Shown here: piece after piece, positions 28,679 to 37,776 of the stretch
Layout of the letters: each line of letters opens with the position of its first letter
Numbering within the stretch: position 1 is the first letter of the stretch
Source of the DNA: Pseudomonas oryzihabitans
Lineage (GTDB): Bacteria > Pseudomonadota > Gammaproteobacteria > Pseudomonadales > Pseudomonadaceae
Direction of reading: 5' to 3'
Length of the DNA: 64,000 bases
Assembly (NCBI RefSeq): GCF_007665395.1
Contig: NZ_VDND01000007.1
Coordinates: 222,711-286,710, forward strand
Notes under the pieces: generated by a model
The model's input: the letters and a program-made list of their open reading frames with translations, nothing else
Databases searched by the model: none
What the model was told of the DNA's origin: nothing
Program-made: the position numbers and the translations under genes

Positions 28679-29782
28679 ATGCGCAAGACCCTGTTCGGCC
28701 TGTTCGCCCTGCTGCTGGCCGTGCCCTTCGCCCAGGCCGAACGTCTCAAGGACATCGCCAATATCCAGGGCGTACGGACCAACCAGCTGATCGGCTACGG
28801 CCTGGTGGTGGGCCTGCCCGGGACGGGCGACCAGACCACCCAGACCCCCTTCACCATCCAGACCTTCAACAACATGCTGGCGCAGTTCGGCATCAAGGTG
28901 CCGGCTGGCACGAGCTCGGCCCAGCTGAAGAACGTCGCGGCGGTGTCGATCCACGCCGACCTGCCGGCCTTCGCCAAGCCTGGCCAGACCATCGATATCA
29001 CCGTGTCCTCCATCGGCAACTCCAAGAGCCTGAGAGGCGGCAGCCTGCTGCTGTCACCGCTCAAGGGGATCGATGGCCAGATCTATGCCATCGCCCAGGG
29101 CAACCTGGTGGTCGGGGGTTTTGACGCCGAAGGCCGCGATGGCTCGAAGATTACCGTCAACGTTCCGTCGGCCGGCCGTATTCCCAATGGCGCCACCGTC
29201 GAGCGGCCGGTGCCGAGCGGCTTCGACCAGGGCAACAGCATCACGCTGGACCTCAAGCGCAGTGACTTCACCACGGCCAAGCGCGTGGTCGACAAGATCA
29301 ACGAGACACTTGGCGCGGGTGTTGCATCCGCTGTTGATGCCGGCTCGATTCGTGTCACGGCGCCGGTCGATCCTGGCCAGCGCGTGGACTACCTGTCGAT
29401 CCTGGAGAACATGGAGGTGGATCCGGGGCAGGAGGTGGCGAAGGTCATCGTCAACTCCCGCACCGGGACCATCGTCATCGGGCAGAACGTCAAGGTGTCG
29501 CCGGCCGCGGTGACCCAGGGCAGCCTGACGGTGACCATCAGCGAAGACCCCCAGGTCAGCCAGCCCAATCCCCTGTCGGGTGGGCAGACGGTGGTGACGC
29601 CCCAGTCGACCGTCAAGGCCAAGCAGGAGGCCAAGCCGATGTTCAAGTTCGGTCCGGGAACCACCCTGGACGAGATCGTGAGAGCGGTGAATCAGGTGGG
29701 CGCTGCGCCCAGCGACCTGGTCGCCATTCTCGAAGCGTTGAAACAGGCCGGCGCGCTGCAGGCCGACCTGATCGTAATCTGA
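28679..29782 (+). CDS. flgI: Flagellar P-ring protein FlgI
   Basis: Periplasmic P-ring subunit, 367 residues. It has a cleavable signal peptide (FGLFALLLAVPFAQA) followed by ERLKDIANIQGVRTNQLIGY, the family start. GAGG lies nine bases before the ATG at 28679; an upstream ATG at 28670 is possible but would leave no spacing. FlgA, encoded in the same cluster, assists its assembly. Confidence 0.96.
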   Translation: MRKTLFGLFALLLAVPFAQAERLKDIANIQGVRTNQLIGYGLVVGLPGTGDQTTQTPFTIQTFNNMLAQFGIKVPAGTSSAQLKNVAAVSIHADLPAFAKPGQTIDITVSSIGNSKSLRGGSLLLSPLKGIDGQIYAIAQGNLVVGGFDAEGRDGSKITVNVPSAGRIPNGATVERPVPSGFDQGNSITLDLKRSDFTTAKRVVDKINETLGAGVASAVDAGSIRVTAPVDPGQRVDYLSILENMEVDPGQEVAKVIVNSRTGTIVIGQNVKVSPAAVTQGSLTVTISEDPQVSQPNPLSGGQTVVTPQSTVKAKQEAKPMFKFGPGTTLDEIVRAVNQVGAAPSDLVAILEALKQAGALQADLIVI

Positions 29783-29795
29783 TGGAGTAATGGCG

Positions 29796-31055
29796 ATGAC
29801 TGCACGCCTGGGCGGGACTTTCGATTCGGTGGATTCCGGTGCCTATACCGACCTGAACCGCTTGAACAACCTCAAGAACGGGGCCGATCGCGACAGCGAA
29901 GGCAACGTCCGCAAGGTTGCCCAGGAATTCGAGTCGGTGTTCCTGAACCAGATGCTCAAGTCGATGCGCTCGGCCAACGAGGTGCTCGCCCAGGACAGTC
30001 CGTTCAACAGCCAGACCACCAAGCAGTTCCAGGACATGTACGACCAGCAGCTGTCGGTCAACCTCGCCAAGAACGGCGGTGGCATTGGCCTGGCGGACAT
30101 GATGACCCGGAGCATGCTCAAGGATGCCGGCAAGACGCCGGCGACCGAGGTCGCGGCCACCAAGACCGCCGCCCCGGCGACCGCTGGCTCCGCCCAGGCC
30201 GGAACCAGCGTGGCGATGGACATGCGGCGCGCCCTCTGGGATGGCAAGGCCTCGCAAGCCGCGGCGGTTGCCAGCGCAAGCGGCAGTGCCAGCGAGCGCA
30301 AGGACGTGTCCGCGCTGCTGAATTCCCGTCGGCTGGCCATGCCCAGCAAGGCCAGCGCGGCGCAGAGCCAGGAGGCCGTGCTGGCCGCGGCGGCCAACAC
30401 CGCCAATGGCAACAGCGCGACGGCCGCCAATGCCACTAACTGGAAGGCCGTGCAGCAGCTGGGCACGCCCGCCGTGGCCAGCGTGAGCGGCAGCGCCCGA
30501 CTGAATGGCGGCAGTGTCGCGCCCCTGGGGCAGACCGCGGGCAAGTCGGTGTTCCGCACGCGCCAGGAATTCGTCGACACCATGCTGCCCATGGCGCAGG
30601 AAGCGGCGAAGAAGATCGGCGTGGATGCCCATTACCTGGTGGCTCAAGCCGCTCTGGAAACCGGCTGGGGCAAGTCCATCATCCGCGAGCGGGATGGCAG
30701 CACCAGCAACAACCTGTTCGGCATCAAGGCCCATTCGAGCTGGGACGGCGACGTCGCCACCACCCTGACCACCGAGTACCGCAACGGCAAGGCGAGCAAG
30801 GAAGCCGCGGATTTTCGCTCCTACGACTCCTTCAAGCAGAGTTTCGACGACTACGTGAGTTTCCTGCAGAGCAACGATCGCTACGGCAAGGCGCTGGCCA
30901 AGGGCGGCGACTCCAGCCAGTTCATGCACGAGCTGCAGCGTGCCGGCTACGCCAGCGATCCGCAGTACGCCCGCAAGGTCAGTCAGATCGCCCGGCAAAT
31001 GAAGAGCACCTACGAAAACATCGCTGCGGTCGATACCTCGGTAAAGCGTACCTAA
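29796..31055 (+). CDS. flgJ: Peptidoglycan hydrolase / rod cap FlgJ
   Basis: Two-domain protein of 419 residues. The N-terminal rod-cap domain has VAQEFESVFLNQMLKSMR and the typical DMYDQQL. A low-complexity Ala-rich linker follows (about 110-250). The C-terminal glucosaminidase domain (from AQEAAKKIGVDAHYLVAQAALETGWGKS) includes the catalytic Glu of LETGWG. ATG 29796 has GGAG eight bases upstream; ATG 29790 is too close to that site. Confidence 0.95.
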   Translation: MTARLGGTFDSVDSGAYTDLNRLNNLKNGADRDSEGNVRKVAQEFESVFLNQMLKSMRSANEVLAQDSPFNSQTTKQFQDMYDQQLSVNLAKNGGGIGLADMMTRSMLKDAGKTPATEVAATKTAAPATAGSAQAGTSVAMDMRRALWDGKASQAAAVASASGSASERKDVSALLNSRRLAMPSKASAAQSQEAVLAAAANTANGNSATAANATNWKAVQQLGTPAVASVSGSARLNGGSVAPLGQTAGKSVFRTRQEFVDTMLPMAQEAAKKIGVDAHYLVAQAALETGWGKSIIRERDGSTSNNLFGIKAHSSWDGDVATTLTTEYRNGKASKEAADFRSYDSFKQSFDDYVSFLQSNDRYGKALAKGGDSSQFMHELQRAGYASDPQYARKVSQIARQMKSTYENIAAVDTSVKRT

Positions 31056-31064
31056 GGACAATCC

Positions 31065-33074
31065 ATGGCCAGTCTCATTTCCATCGGTCTCTCGGGTATC
31101 CAGGCCAGCCAGTCGGCGCTCAGCACGACCGGCAACAACATCACCAACGTCGATACCGCCGGCTATTCCCGTCAGGCGACGGAGCAGCATGCGGCAGCGG
31201 CGCAGAACGTCGGCGTCGCCTACATCGGCAACGGCACGACCCTGGCGGACGTGCGGCGCTCCTACAGCCAGTACCTGACGACCCAGCTGCAGACCAGCAC
31301 CGCGCTGGACAACGAGGCCCAGACCTTTTCCACCGCCGCCAGCTCGGTGGACTCGCTGTTGGCCGACAGCACCACCGGCGTCAGCACCGCCCTGAGCAAG
31401 TTCTTCTCGGCGTTGCAGACGGCCTCGGCGACGCCCACCGACAGCGCCTCGCGCTCGCTGGTACTGACCAGCAGCTCGACGCTGAGCCAGAGATTCAATT
31501 CGCTCGCCAGTCAGCTCTCCGACCAGAGCAGCTACATCAATACCCAACTGAGCGCCTCGGCGACCCAGGTCAATACCCTGGCGAACAAGATCGCCCAGTA
31601 CAACCAGGCCATCACCGTGGCCTCTGCCGGCGGCACTACCCCCAACTCGCTGCTGGATGCGCGCGACCAGGCCATCAACGACATGTCCAAGCTGGTCGGG
31701 GTGAGCGTGGTCAACCAGGATGGCAACTACAACGTCTACATCGGCTCCGGCCAGCCGCTGGTGGTGGGCGGCTCGGTGAGTTCGCTCAGCGCCCAGGCCA
31801 GTACCCTGGATCCCTCGCAATACGCCCTGACGCTGACCATGCCCAGCGGGATCGCGGTGGATGTCACCCAGTCGATATCCGGCGGCTCCATGACCGGCCT
31901 GGTGCGTTATCGCGACGAGGTGGTGAATCCCTCGCTGAACAGCCTGGGCCGGCTGGCCCTGGTGGCCTCGGATTCGATCAACAAGCAGCAGGCCCAGGGG
32001 CTGGACCTGAAGGGCAATTTCGGCAGCAAGGTGTTCAACGACATCAACAGCGCCACGGCCATCGCCTCGCGCAGTATCGGGCGCACCACCAACAGCGATG
32101 TCAACGCCAACCTCAACGTCACCATCGCCGACAGCAGCGACCTGACCGTCAGCGACTACCGCGTGGTCTTCACCAGTGCCACCCAGTACAGCGTGACCCG
32201 CCTGTCCGATGGCCAGGACCTGGGGAGCCACAGTCTCACCGCCTCGCCGGCGGACGAGATCGACGGCCTGCAGCTGGGGCTGCGGACGGGCAGCGTGACG
32301 GCGGGTGACACCTTCACCGTGCAGCCCACGCGCCTGGCTGCCAGCCAGGCGGCGGTCACCATGACCGATGCCCAGGACCTGGCCTTCGCCTCGCCGCTGA
32401 AGGCGGCGAGCAGTGCCGCCAACATCGGCACCGGTACCGTGAGCGCGCCGACCCTGGTCACCCAGCGCAGCATCTACGACAGCGCCTCGGCCAGCAGCCT
32501 GGCGACCAGCATCCAGAATGCCATGCCGGTGAAACTCCAGTTCGGGGCCGCCGCCAGCGATGGCAGCCAGGCCTACACGATCTACGACGCGAGCGGTAAC
32601 AGCCTCGGCACCGGCTCCATCGTCGCCGGCCAGAGCAACACGGTGAACGTCAACATCGCCGCCAACGGCTCCACGGTACCGAGTGCCTTCACCTTCCAGC
32701 TGACGCTGGCGGGCAAGCCCTCCAGCGGGGATACCTTCAGCGTCTCCTTCGGCGCCGCCGGCAGTACCGACAACACCAACGCCCTGGGCTTGCTGAACCT
32801 GCAGACGTCGGCCACCGTGGGCAACGCGAGCATGAACAGCACCTACAGCAGCCTGGTGGAAACGGTTGGCGCCAAGACCAACCAGGCCAGCCTGGATGCC
32901 AGTGCGACGTCGGCTATCCTCAAGCAGGCGCAGGCGAGCCAATCCTCGCTGTCGGGCGTCAACCTGGACGAGGAGGCGGCCAACCTGATCAAGTACCAGC
33001 AGTACTACAGTGCCTCGGCGAAGATCATCGAAATCTCGCAGACCGTCTTCAATACATTGATTCAAGCCTTCTAA
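31065..33074 (+). CDS. flgK: Hook-filament junction protein FlgK (HAP1)
   Basis: First junction protein between hook and filament, 669 residues. The N-terminal D0 region SIGLSGIQASQSALSTTGNN with ITNVDTAGYSRQ and the C-terminal SGVNLDEEAANLIKYQQYY are diagnostic. The middle is Ser/Thr-rich. FlgN (same cluster) is its chaperone. AAGGA precedes the ATG; flgL follows after 12 bases. Confidence 0.96.
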   Translation: MASLISIGLSGIQASQSALSTTGNNITNVDTAGYSRQATEQHAAAAQNVGVAYIGNGTTLADVRRSYSQYLTTQLQTSTALDNEAQTFSTAASSVDSLLADSTTGVSTALSKFFSALQTASATPTDSASRSLVLTSSSTLSQRFNSLASQLSDQSSYINTQLSASATQVNTLANKIAQYNQAITVASAGGTTPNSLLDARDQAINDMSKLVGVSVVNQDGNYNVYIGSGQPLVVGGSVSSLSAQASTLDPSQYALTLTMPSGIAVDVTQSISGGSMTGLVRYRDEVVNPSLNSLGRLALVASDSINKQQAQGLDLKGNFGSKVFNDINSATAIASRSIGRTTNSDVNANLNVTIADSSDLTVSDYRVVFTSATQYSVTRLSDGQDLGSHSLTASPADEIDGLQLGLRTGSVTAGDTFTVQPTRLAASQAAVTMTDAQDLAFASPLKAASSAANIGTGTVSAPTLVTQRSIYDSASASSLATSIQNAMPVKLQFGAAASDGSQAYTIYDASGNSLGTGSIVAGQSNTVNVNIAANGSTVPSAFTFQLTLAGKPSSGDTFSVSFGAAGSTDNTNALGLLNLQTSATVGNASMNSTYSSLVETVGAKTNQASLDASATSAILKQAQASQSSLSGVNLDEEAANLIKYQQYYSASAKIIEISQTVFNTLIQAF

Positions 33075-33086
33075 GGGACGTCGGCC

Positions 33087-34676
33087 ATGCGTATCTCCAC
33101 CCCCCAGATGTTCTCGTCCAGCACCCAGGGCTACTCCGACGGCTACTCCAACATGACCAAGACGCTGGAGCAGATCTCCAGCGGGGTCCGCATCCAGACG
33201 CCGGCGGACGATCCGGTGGGGTCGGCGCGCTTGCTGCAGCTCGATCAGCAGAAGACGCTGCTGACCCAGTACAGCGGCAACATGACCACCGCCAACAATG
33301 CGCTGACCAACGAGGAGTCGGTGCTGACCACCATCACCAACGTGCTGCAGAACGCGCGGGCACTCGCCGTGCAGGCGGGCAATGGCTCCTATACCGATGC
33401 CAACCGAAGCGCCATCAGTGACCAGCTGGGCGATATCCAGGATCAGCTGTTCTCGCTGATGAACAGCAAGGATGCCAACGGCAACTACATCTTCGCCGGC
33501 AGCAATGGCACGGTGCAGCCTTTCGTCAAGAATCCCGATGGCAGCTACAGCTACAAGGGTGACCAGAGCTCGCTGTCGGTCCAGGTCTCCGACACCCTCA
33601 ACCTGGCCATCAGCGACAACGGCTGGAGCACCTTCCAGAGCGCCCAGAACGCCGACCTCACCACCTCGAGCCTGACCAACAATCCCAATAGCGACGGGAC
33701 CCAGCGGGTGTTCCTGTCGCAGGGCACCGTGACCGACGACAACAGCTTCAACAGCAGTTTCCGCAGCGGTGCGCCCTACAAGCTGCAGGTGCTCAGCAGC
33801 ACCCAGTTCAAGATCTTCGACGCCAACAACAACGACGTGACCAGCGAGGTCAGCGGCAATGGCTCCTACCAGACCACCACGGGTGACGCGGTAACCGTCA
33901 ACTTCCGCGGCGCGCAGCTGGCCCTCGACGTCTCCTTGAAGTCCAGCGACGACAGCACGGCCACCGATGCCCTGGTGTCCGGCTACAGCTTCAGTTTCGG
34001 GGTCAAGCCGGAGACCTTCGACATCACCCGGACCGCGTCCAATACCTCGACCGCCCAGCTCAGCGGTGGCACCGTCACCAACGCCACCACCTACAGCACC
34101 ACCTTTCCCAACAACGGCGTCCTGCTGAAATTCAGCTCGGCGACCGACTATTCGGTCTATGCGCTGCCGACCACTTCCAGCAGCACCCCGCTGTCCACGG
34201 GTACCCTGGGCGGCACCTATCCGGCCAGCATCACCATCAACGGCGCCCAGTTCAGCATCAATTCGGCGGCGGCCAGCGGCGACCAGTTCACCGTGGCCGG
34301 CAGCAGCAACCAGACGCAGAACATCCTCGACACCATCAAGAACCTGCGGACCGCCCTGGATACGCCGACGACCAACGATCCCCAGGCGGAACTGAATATC
34401 CGCAACGCCGTGGCGTCGGCCATCACCAACCTCGACAACGGCATGAACCAGGTCTACAAGGTCACCTCGTCGCTGGGGGCTCGGCAGCAGACCATCGACA
34501 CCCTCACCACCGAGAGTCAGAGCCTGTCGCTGTCCAACGACACCACCCAGTCGTCCATCCGCGACACCGACATGTCCGAGGCCACGTCGAAGCTCACCTT
34601 GCAGCAGACCATGTTGCAGGCCGCCCAGGCCGCCTTCGCCAAGGTTGCCCAGCTAAGCTTGTTCGACAAGATCTGA
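33087..34676 (+). CDS. flgL: Hook-filament junction protein FlgL (HAP3)
   Basis: Second junction protein, flagellin-like, 529 residues. The N-terminus MRISTPQMFSSSTQGY with SGVRIQTPADDPVGSARLLQLDQQ and the C-terminal RDTDMSEATSKLTLQQTMLQAAQAAFA are typical. It is about 90 residues longer than P. aeruginosa FlgL (about 439, from memory); the extra length is in the Ser/Thr-rich exposed middle. Last structural gene before the glycosylation island. Confidence 0.95.
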   Translation: MRISTPQMFSSSTQGYSDGYSNMTKTLEQISSGVRIQTPADDPVGSARLLQLDQQKTLLTQYSGNMTTANNALTNEESVLTTITNVLQNARALAVQAGNGSYTDANRSAISDQLGDIQDQLFSLMNSKDANGNYIFAGSNGTVQPFVKNPDGSYSYKGDQSSLSVQVSDTLNLAISDNGWSTFQSAQNADLTTSSLTNNPNSDGTQRVFLSQGTVTDDNSFNSSFRSGAPYKLQVLSSTQFKIFDANNNDVTSEVSGNGSYQTTTGDAVTVNFRGAQLALDVSLKSSDDSTATDALVSGYSFSFGVKPETFDITRTASNTSTAQLSGGTVTNATTYSTTFPNNGVLLKFSSATDYSVYALPTTSSSTPLSTGTLGGTYPASITINGAQFSINSAAASGDQFTVAGSSNQTQNILDTIKNLRTALDTPTTNDPQAELNIRNAVASAITNLDNGMNQVYKVTSSLGARQQTIDTLTTESQSLSLSNDTTQSSIRDTDMSEATSKLTLQQTMLQAAQAAFAKVAQLSLFDKI

Positions 34677-34693
34677 AGGGGAAGCCAGCCGTC

Positions 34694-35344
34694 ATGAGCC
34701 AGCCATTCGATACGGCCAACATCGAGATCAAGAAGCTCTTCGTCACGCCCCTGGCGCAGCTGGTGCATCCCGACGCCGAGCGGCTCAATGCCGAACTCCG
34801 CGCGGTGATCCTGGCACGCCGCGATCAGGACGCCGGGACCCGCCACAGCAACGAGGGCGGCTGGCAATCGAGCCATGACTTCGACAGCTGGGCAGGTTCT
34901 CCGGGCGCCGAGCTCGCCGCCTTCGCCCGCGCCTTCGCGACCCAGCTCACCGCCGTCCACTCCGCGGAACATGGCCTGATCGAGCCGGCCTTCGAGTGGC
35001 GCTACAACGCCTGGGCCAACGTCAACGAAGCGGGGCAGGGCAACGCCCTGCACGGTCACCCCGGGGCCTTCTGGTCGGGCGTCTATTGGGTGGACGATGG
35101 CGGCGCCCAGGACGCCGACTGTGCCGGCGAACTCGAATTCGTCGATCCCCGCGGCCTGATGCCCTCGGTCTACAATCCCGAGCTGCGCATGCGCATCGAG
35201 GGCTGCCTGACCGCTGGTTACTCGACCACCGTCAGCCCATCCAGCGGCACCTTCGTGATGTTCCCGTCCTGGCTGATGCATGCGGTACGCCGATTCAAGG
35301 GGCAAAGGCCGCGGATTTCGGTGGCGTTCAACTTCGGCATTTAG
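34694..35344 (+). CDS. Putative 2-oxoglutarate/Fe(II)-dependent oxygenase (TIGR02466-like)
   Basis: A 216-residue protein of the family called TIGR02466/2OG-FeII_Oxy_5. The double-stranded beta-helix motifs fit: HGHPGAFWSGVYWVDD (first metal His and following strand), VMFPSWLMHAVRRFKG (distal His) and RISVAFNFGI, with an Arg that could bind 2-oxoglutarate. Substrate unknown. It heads the island between flgL and fliC, 17 bp behind flgL, so it may hydroxylate a flagellin residue or its glycan; this is inference. GGGGA precedes the ATG. Confidence 0.75.
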   Translation: MSQPFDTANIEIKKLFVTPLAQLVHPDAERLNAELRAVILARRDQDAGTRHSNEGGWQSSHDFDSWAGSPGAELAAFARAFATQLTAVHSAEHGLIEPAFEWRYNAWANVNEAGQGNALHGHPGAFWSGVYWVDDGGAQDADCAGELEFVDPRGLMPSVYNPELRMRIEGCLTAGYSTTVSPSSGTFVMFPSWLMHAVRRFKGQRPRISVAFNFGI

Positions 35345-35384
35345 GATCGCCCGGCGGCGTAACGCTGGCAATGGAGGATGACAT

Positions 35385-36158
35385 ATGAAAGCTGTGATCT
35401 TGGCCGGAGGCCTTGGTACGCGAATCAGTGAAGAGTCCCATCTGCGGCCCAAGCCGATGATCGAGATCGGCGGTAAGCCGATCCTCTGGCATATCATGAA
35501 GCAGTACGCCTTCCATGGTGTGAACGACTTCATTATCTGCCTGGGCTACCGGGGCTACGTCATCAAGGACTTCTTCGCCAACTATTTTCTGCATACTTCG
35601 GACGTTACCTTCGACATGCGCGAAAACCGCATGGAGGTGCATCAGAACTACAGCGAGCCTTGGCGGGTAACGCTGGTCGATACCGGGGAGGCCTCCATGA
35701 CCGGTGGTCGTCTAAAGCGAGTCCGCCGTTATCTGCAGGACGATTCAGCTTTTTGCCTTACTTATGGCGATGGCGTGTCGGATCTGAATATCACTCAGCT
35801 AATTGATTTCCACCGCAGTCATGGTCGCCTAGCTACCGTGACGGCCGTGCAGCCTCTGGGGCGCTACGGATCGCTGGACTGTGTCGGTGATACGGTGCGG
35901 GGTTTTATCGAGAAGCCTCGCGGAGACGGCGGCTGGGTCAATGGCGGCTTCTTCGTTCTTTCCCCAGCGGTGCTCGACTTCATCGAGGGTGACGACACTA
36001 TTTGGGAGGACACTCCCTTGTCTCGCCTGGCAGCCGAGCAGCAACTCCACGCCTTCCAACACCAGGGGTTCTGGCATCCAATGGATACGTTGAGGGACAA
36101 GAATTATCTCGAGCAGCTCTGGCAGGAGGGTGCAGCGCCTTGGCGGGTCTGGCAATGA
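35385..36158 (+). CDS. rfbF: Glucose-1-phosphate cytidylyltransferase
   Basis: Makes CDP-glucose from CTP and glucose-1-phosphate. Of 257 residues, the N-terminus VILAGGLGTRISEESHLRPK is the nucleotidyltransferase signature with the RfbF-type spacing. PMIEIGGKPILWHIM and YGDGVSDLN follow. It starts 40 bp after the oxygenase gene and overlaps rfbG by 4 bp. Base composition falls below that of the flagellar genes from here on, which suggests horizontal exchange of the island. Confidence 0.95.
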   Translation: MKAVILAGGLGTRISEESHLRPKPMIEIGGKPILWHIMKQYAFHGVNDFIICLGYRGYVIKDFFANYFLHTSDVTFDMRENRMEVHQNYSEPWRVTLVDTGEASMTGGRLKRVRRYLQDDSAFCLTYGDGVSDLNITQLIDFHRSHGRLATVTAVQPLGRYGSLDCVGDTVRGFIEKPRGDGGWVNGGFFVLSPAVLDFIEGDDTIWEDTPLSRLAAEQQLHAFQHQGFWHPMDTLRDKNYLEQLWQEGAAPWRVWQ

Positions 36159-37219
36159 ATCCAGCCTTCTGGGAGGGTAAACGCGTGCTGGTCACCGGGC
36201 ATACGGGGTTCAAGGGAACCTGGTTGCTCTGGCTGTTGCATCGGCTCGGCGCGAAGGTGGCCGGGTTGGCGTTGCCAGCCACTTCGCCCAGCCTGTTCGA
36301 ACTGACCGGCGCGCGCTCCATCGCTGATCATCATGAAGGCGATATCCGTGATCTCTCCACAGTGCGCCGGGTCATGGGAGAGGTGCGTCCGGAGATCGTT
36401 CTCCATCTCGCTGCCCAGGCGTTGGTCCGCGAGAGCTACCATGACCCGGTAACTACCTATGGCAGTAACGTCATGGGTACGCTCCATGTGCTGGAAGCGA
36501 TCAGATCCGTTGGCGGTGTCAGTGCCTGCGTGGTGGTGACTACTGACAAGATCTATGCGAATCGCGAGTGGCAGTGGCCTTACCGTGAGAACGAGGCGCT
36601 GGGTGGACATGACCCCTATAGCGCCAGCAAGGCCTGTTGTGAACTCTTGGCGGAGTCCTACGCGGCGTCGTTCTTCGCTCCGGAGCGTTACGCTGAACAT
36701 GGTGTGGCGATCGCCACCGCGCGTGCCGGTAACGTACTGGGTGGCGGTGACTTCGCGGCCAATCGACTGATCCCCGATGTGCTCGCCGCCTGGAGCGAAG
36801 GGAGTTCGGTCATCCTGCGTTACCCGTCGGCCGTCCGTCCCTGGCAACATGTCCTGGAACCACTGTCGGGTTATCTCCTACTGGCCGAACGTTTGACCAC
36901 CAGCGCTGAGCTTGCCCGTGGCGCCTGGAATTTCGGCCCTGCCGAAGATGCCACCTGTACCGTCGAGCGACTGGTCCAGTTGCTCGCCCGCGACTGGCCG
37001 CAAGCGCCCGGCGTGCGAGTTGATCCGGCCGGATTGCACGAAGCCGGGTTGCTCAAGCTCGATAGCAGTCGGGCGCGTGAGTATCTGGGGTGGCGGCCTC
37101 GTTGGTCGCTGGAGACGTGCCTTTCTCAGACCCTTGCTTGGCATCGCGCGTGGCACGCGGGACTCGATCCGCGACAGACCACCCAGGCCCAGATCGATAG
37201 CTACCTGGGTGCGCCATGA
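36155..37219 (+). CDS. rfbG: CDP-glucose 4,6-dehydratase
   Basis: NAD-dependent extended SDR that forms CDP-4-keto-6-deoxyglucose. The 354 residues have GHTGFKGTWL (Rossmann motif of this subfamily), VVVTTDKIY and the catalytic Tyr/Lys in PYSASKACCELL. The ATG at 36155 overlaps the rfbF stop (ATGA). Next gene overlaps its stop likewise, so these genes are translationally coupled. Confidence 0.95.
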   Translation: MNPAFWEGKRVLVTGHTGFKGTWLLWLLHRLGAKVAGLALPATSPSLFELTGARSIADHHEGDIRDLSTVRRVMGEVRPEIVLHLAAQALVRESYHDPVTTYGSNVMGTLHVLEAIRSVGGVSACVVVTTDKIYANREWQWPYRENEALGGHDPYSASKACCELLAESYAASFFAPERYAEHGVAIATARAGNVLGGGDFAANRLIPDVLAAWSEGSSVILRYPSAVRPWQHVLEPLSGYLLLAERLTTSAELARGAWNFGPAEDATCTVERLVQLLARDWPQAPGVRVDPAGLHEAGLLKLDSSRAREYLGWRPRWSLETCLSQTLAWHRAWHAGLDPRQTTQAQIDSYLGAP

Positions 37220-37776
37220 CGGACATGACCCTGCGCGACCTTCCTCTCCCTGGCCTGCGGCTGTTGACGCACCGGACGCATGAGGACGCGCGGGGGCGCT
37301 TCTCACGTCTCTACTGCCTCACCTGGCTGAATCAGGCGACAGCTCCCTTCACCGTACGGCAAATCAATCTGTCGCAGACGTCGCGTTGTGGCAGCGTTCG
37401 CGGGTTGCATTATCAACTCCCGCCTTTCAGCGAAGATAAGCTGATCACCTGTCTACGTGGCAGCGTTTGGGATGTTGCGGTGGATGTCCGCCAGAATTCG
37501 CCTACCTTTCTGAAATGGCACGCCGAGCGCCTGGAGGCGGGAGATGGTCGCAGCCTGTGGCTACCACCAGGCTTCGCGCATGGCTTTCAGGCGCTCAGCG
37601 ACGACGTCGAGTTGCTCTACCTGCACAGCGCTGACTACGTACCCGATCAGGAGTCCGGGCTTGCACCCAGCGATTCGCGGCTGGGGATCTCGTGGCCGTT
37701 GCCAGTCGTCAACCTTTCATCTCGGGATGCGGCACATCCGCCGCTAACGGACGCTTTTCGAGGAATAGTTGTATGA
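37216..37776 (+). CDS. Sugar 3,5-epimerase family protein (RmlC-like)
   Basis: A 186-residue cupin of the dTDP-4-dehydrorhamnose 3,5-epimerase family. It has the catalytic His in RGLHYQ, DVAVDVRQNSPTF, and a Tyr in SADYVPDQESG at the place of the family's active-site Tyr. Substrate is probably CDP-4-keto-6-deoxyglucose because it sits after rfbFG; single-carbon epimerisation is possible, as seen in several RmlC relatives. Overlaps rfbG and the next gene by 4 bp each. Confidence 0.85.
   Translation: MTDMTLRDLPLPGLRLLTHRTHEDARGRFSRLYCLTWLNQATAPFTVRQINLSQTSRCGSVRGLHYQLPPFSEDKLITCLRGSVWDVAVDVRQNSPTFLKWHAERLEAGDGRSLWLPPGFAHGFQALSDDVELLYLHSADYVPDQESGLAPSDSRLGISWPLPVVNLSSRDAAHPPLTDAFRGIVV

Noticed and set aside
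29643..33065. 1140-codon open frame on the minus strand over flgJ-flgK
   Set aside because: Composition is an artefact of the reverse complement of Ser/Thr/Ala-rich FlgJ and FlgK; it spans two real genes and has no start context or known domain.
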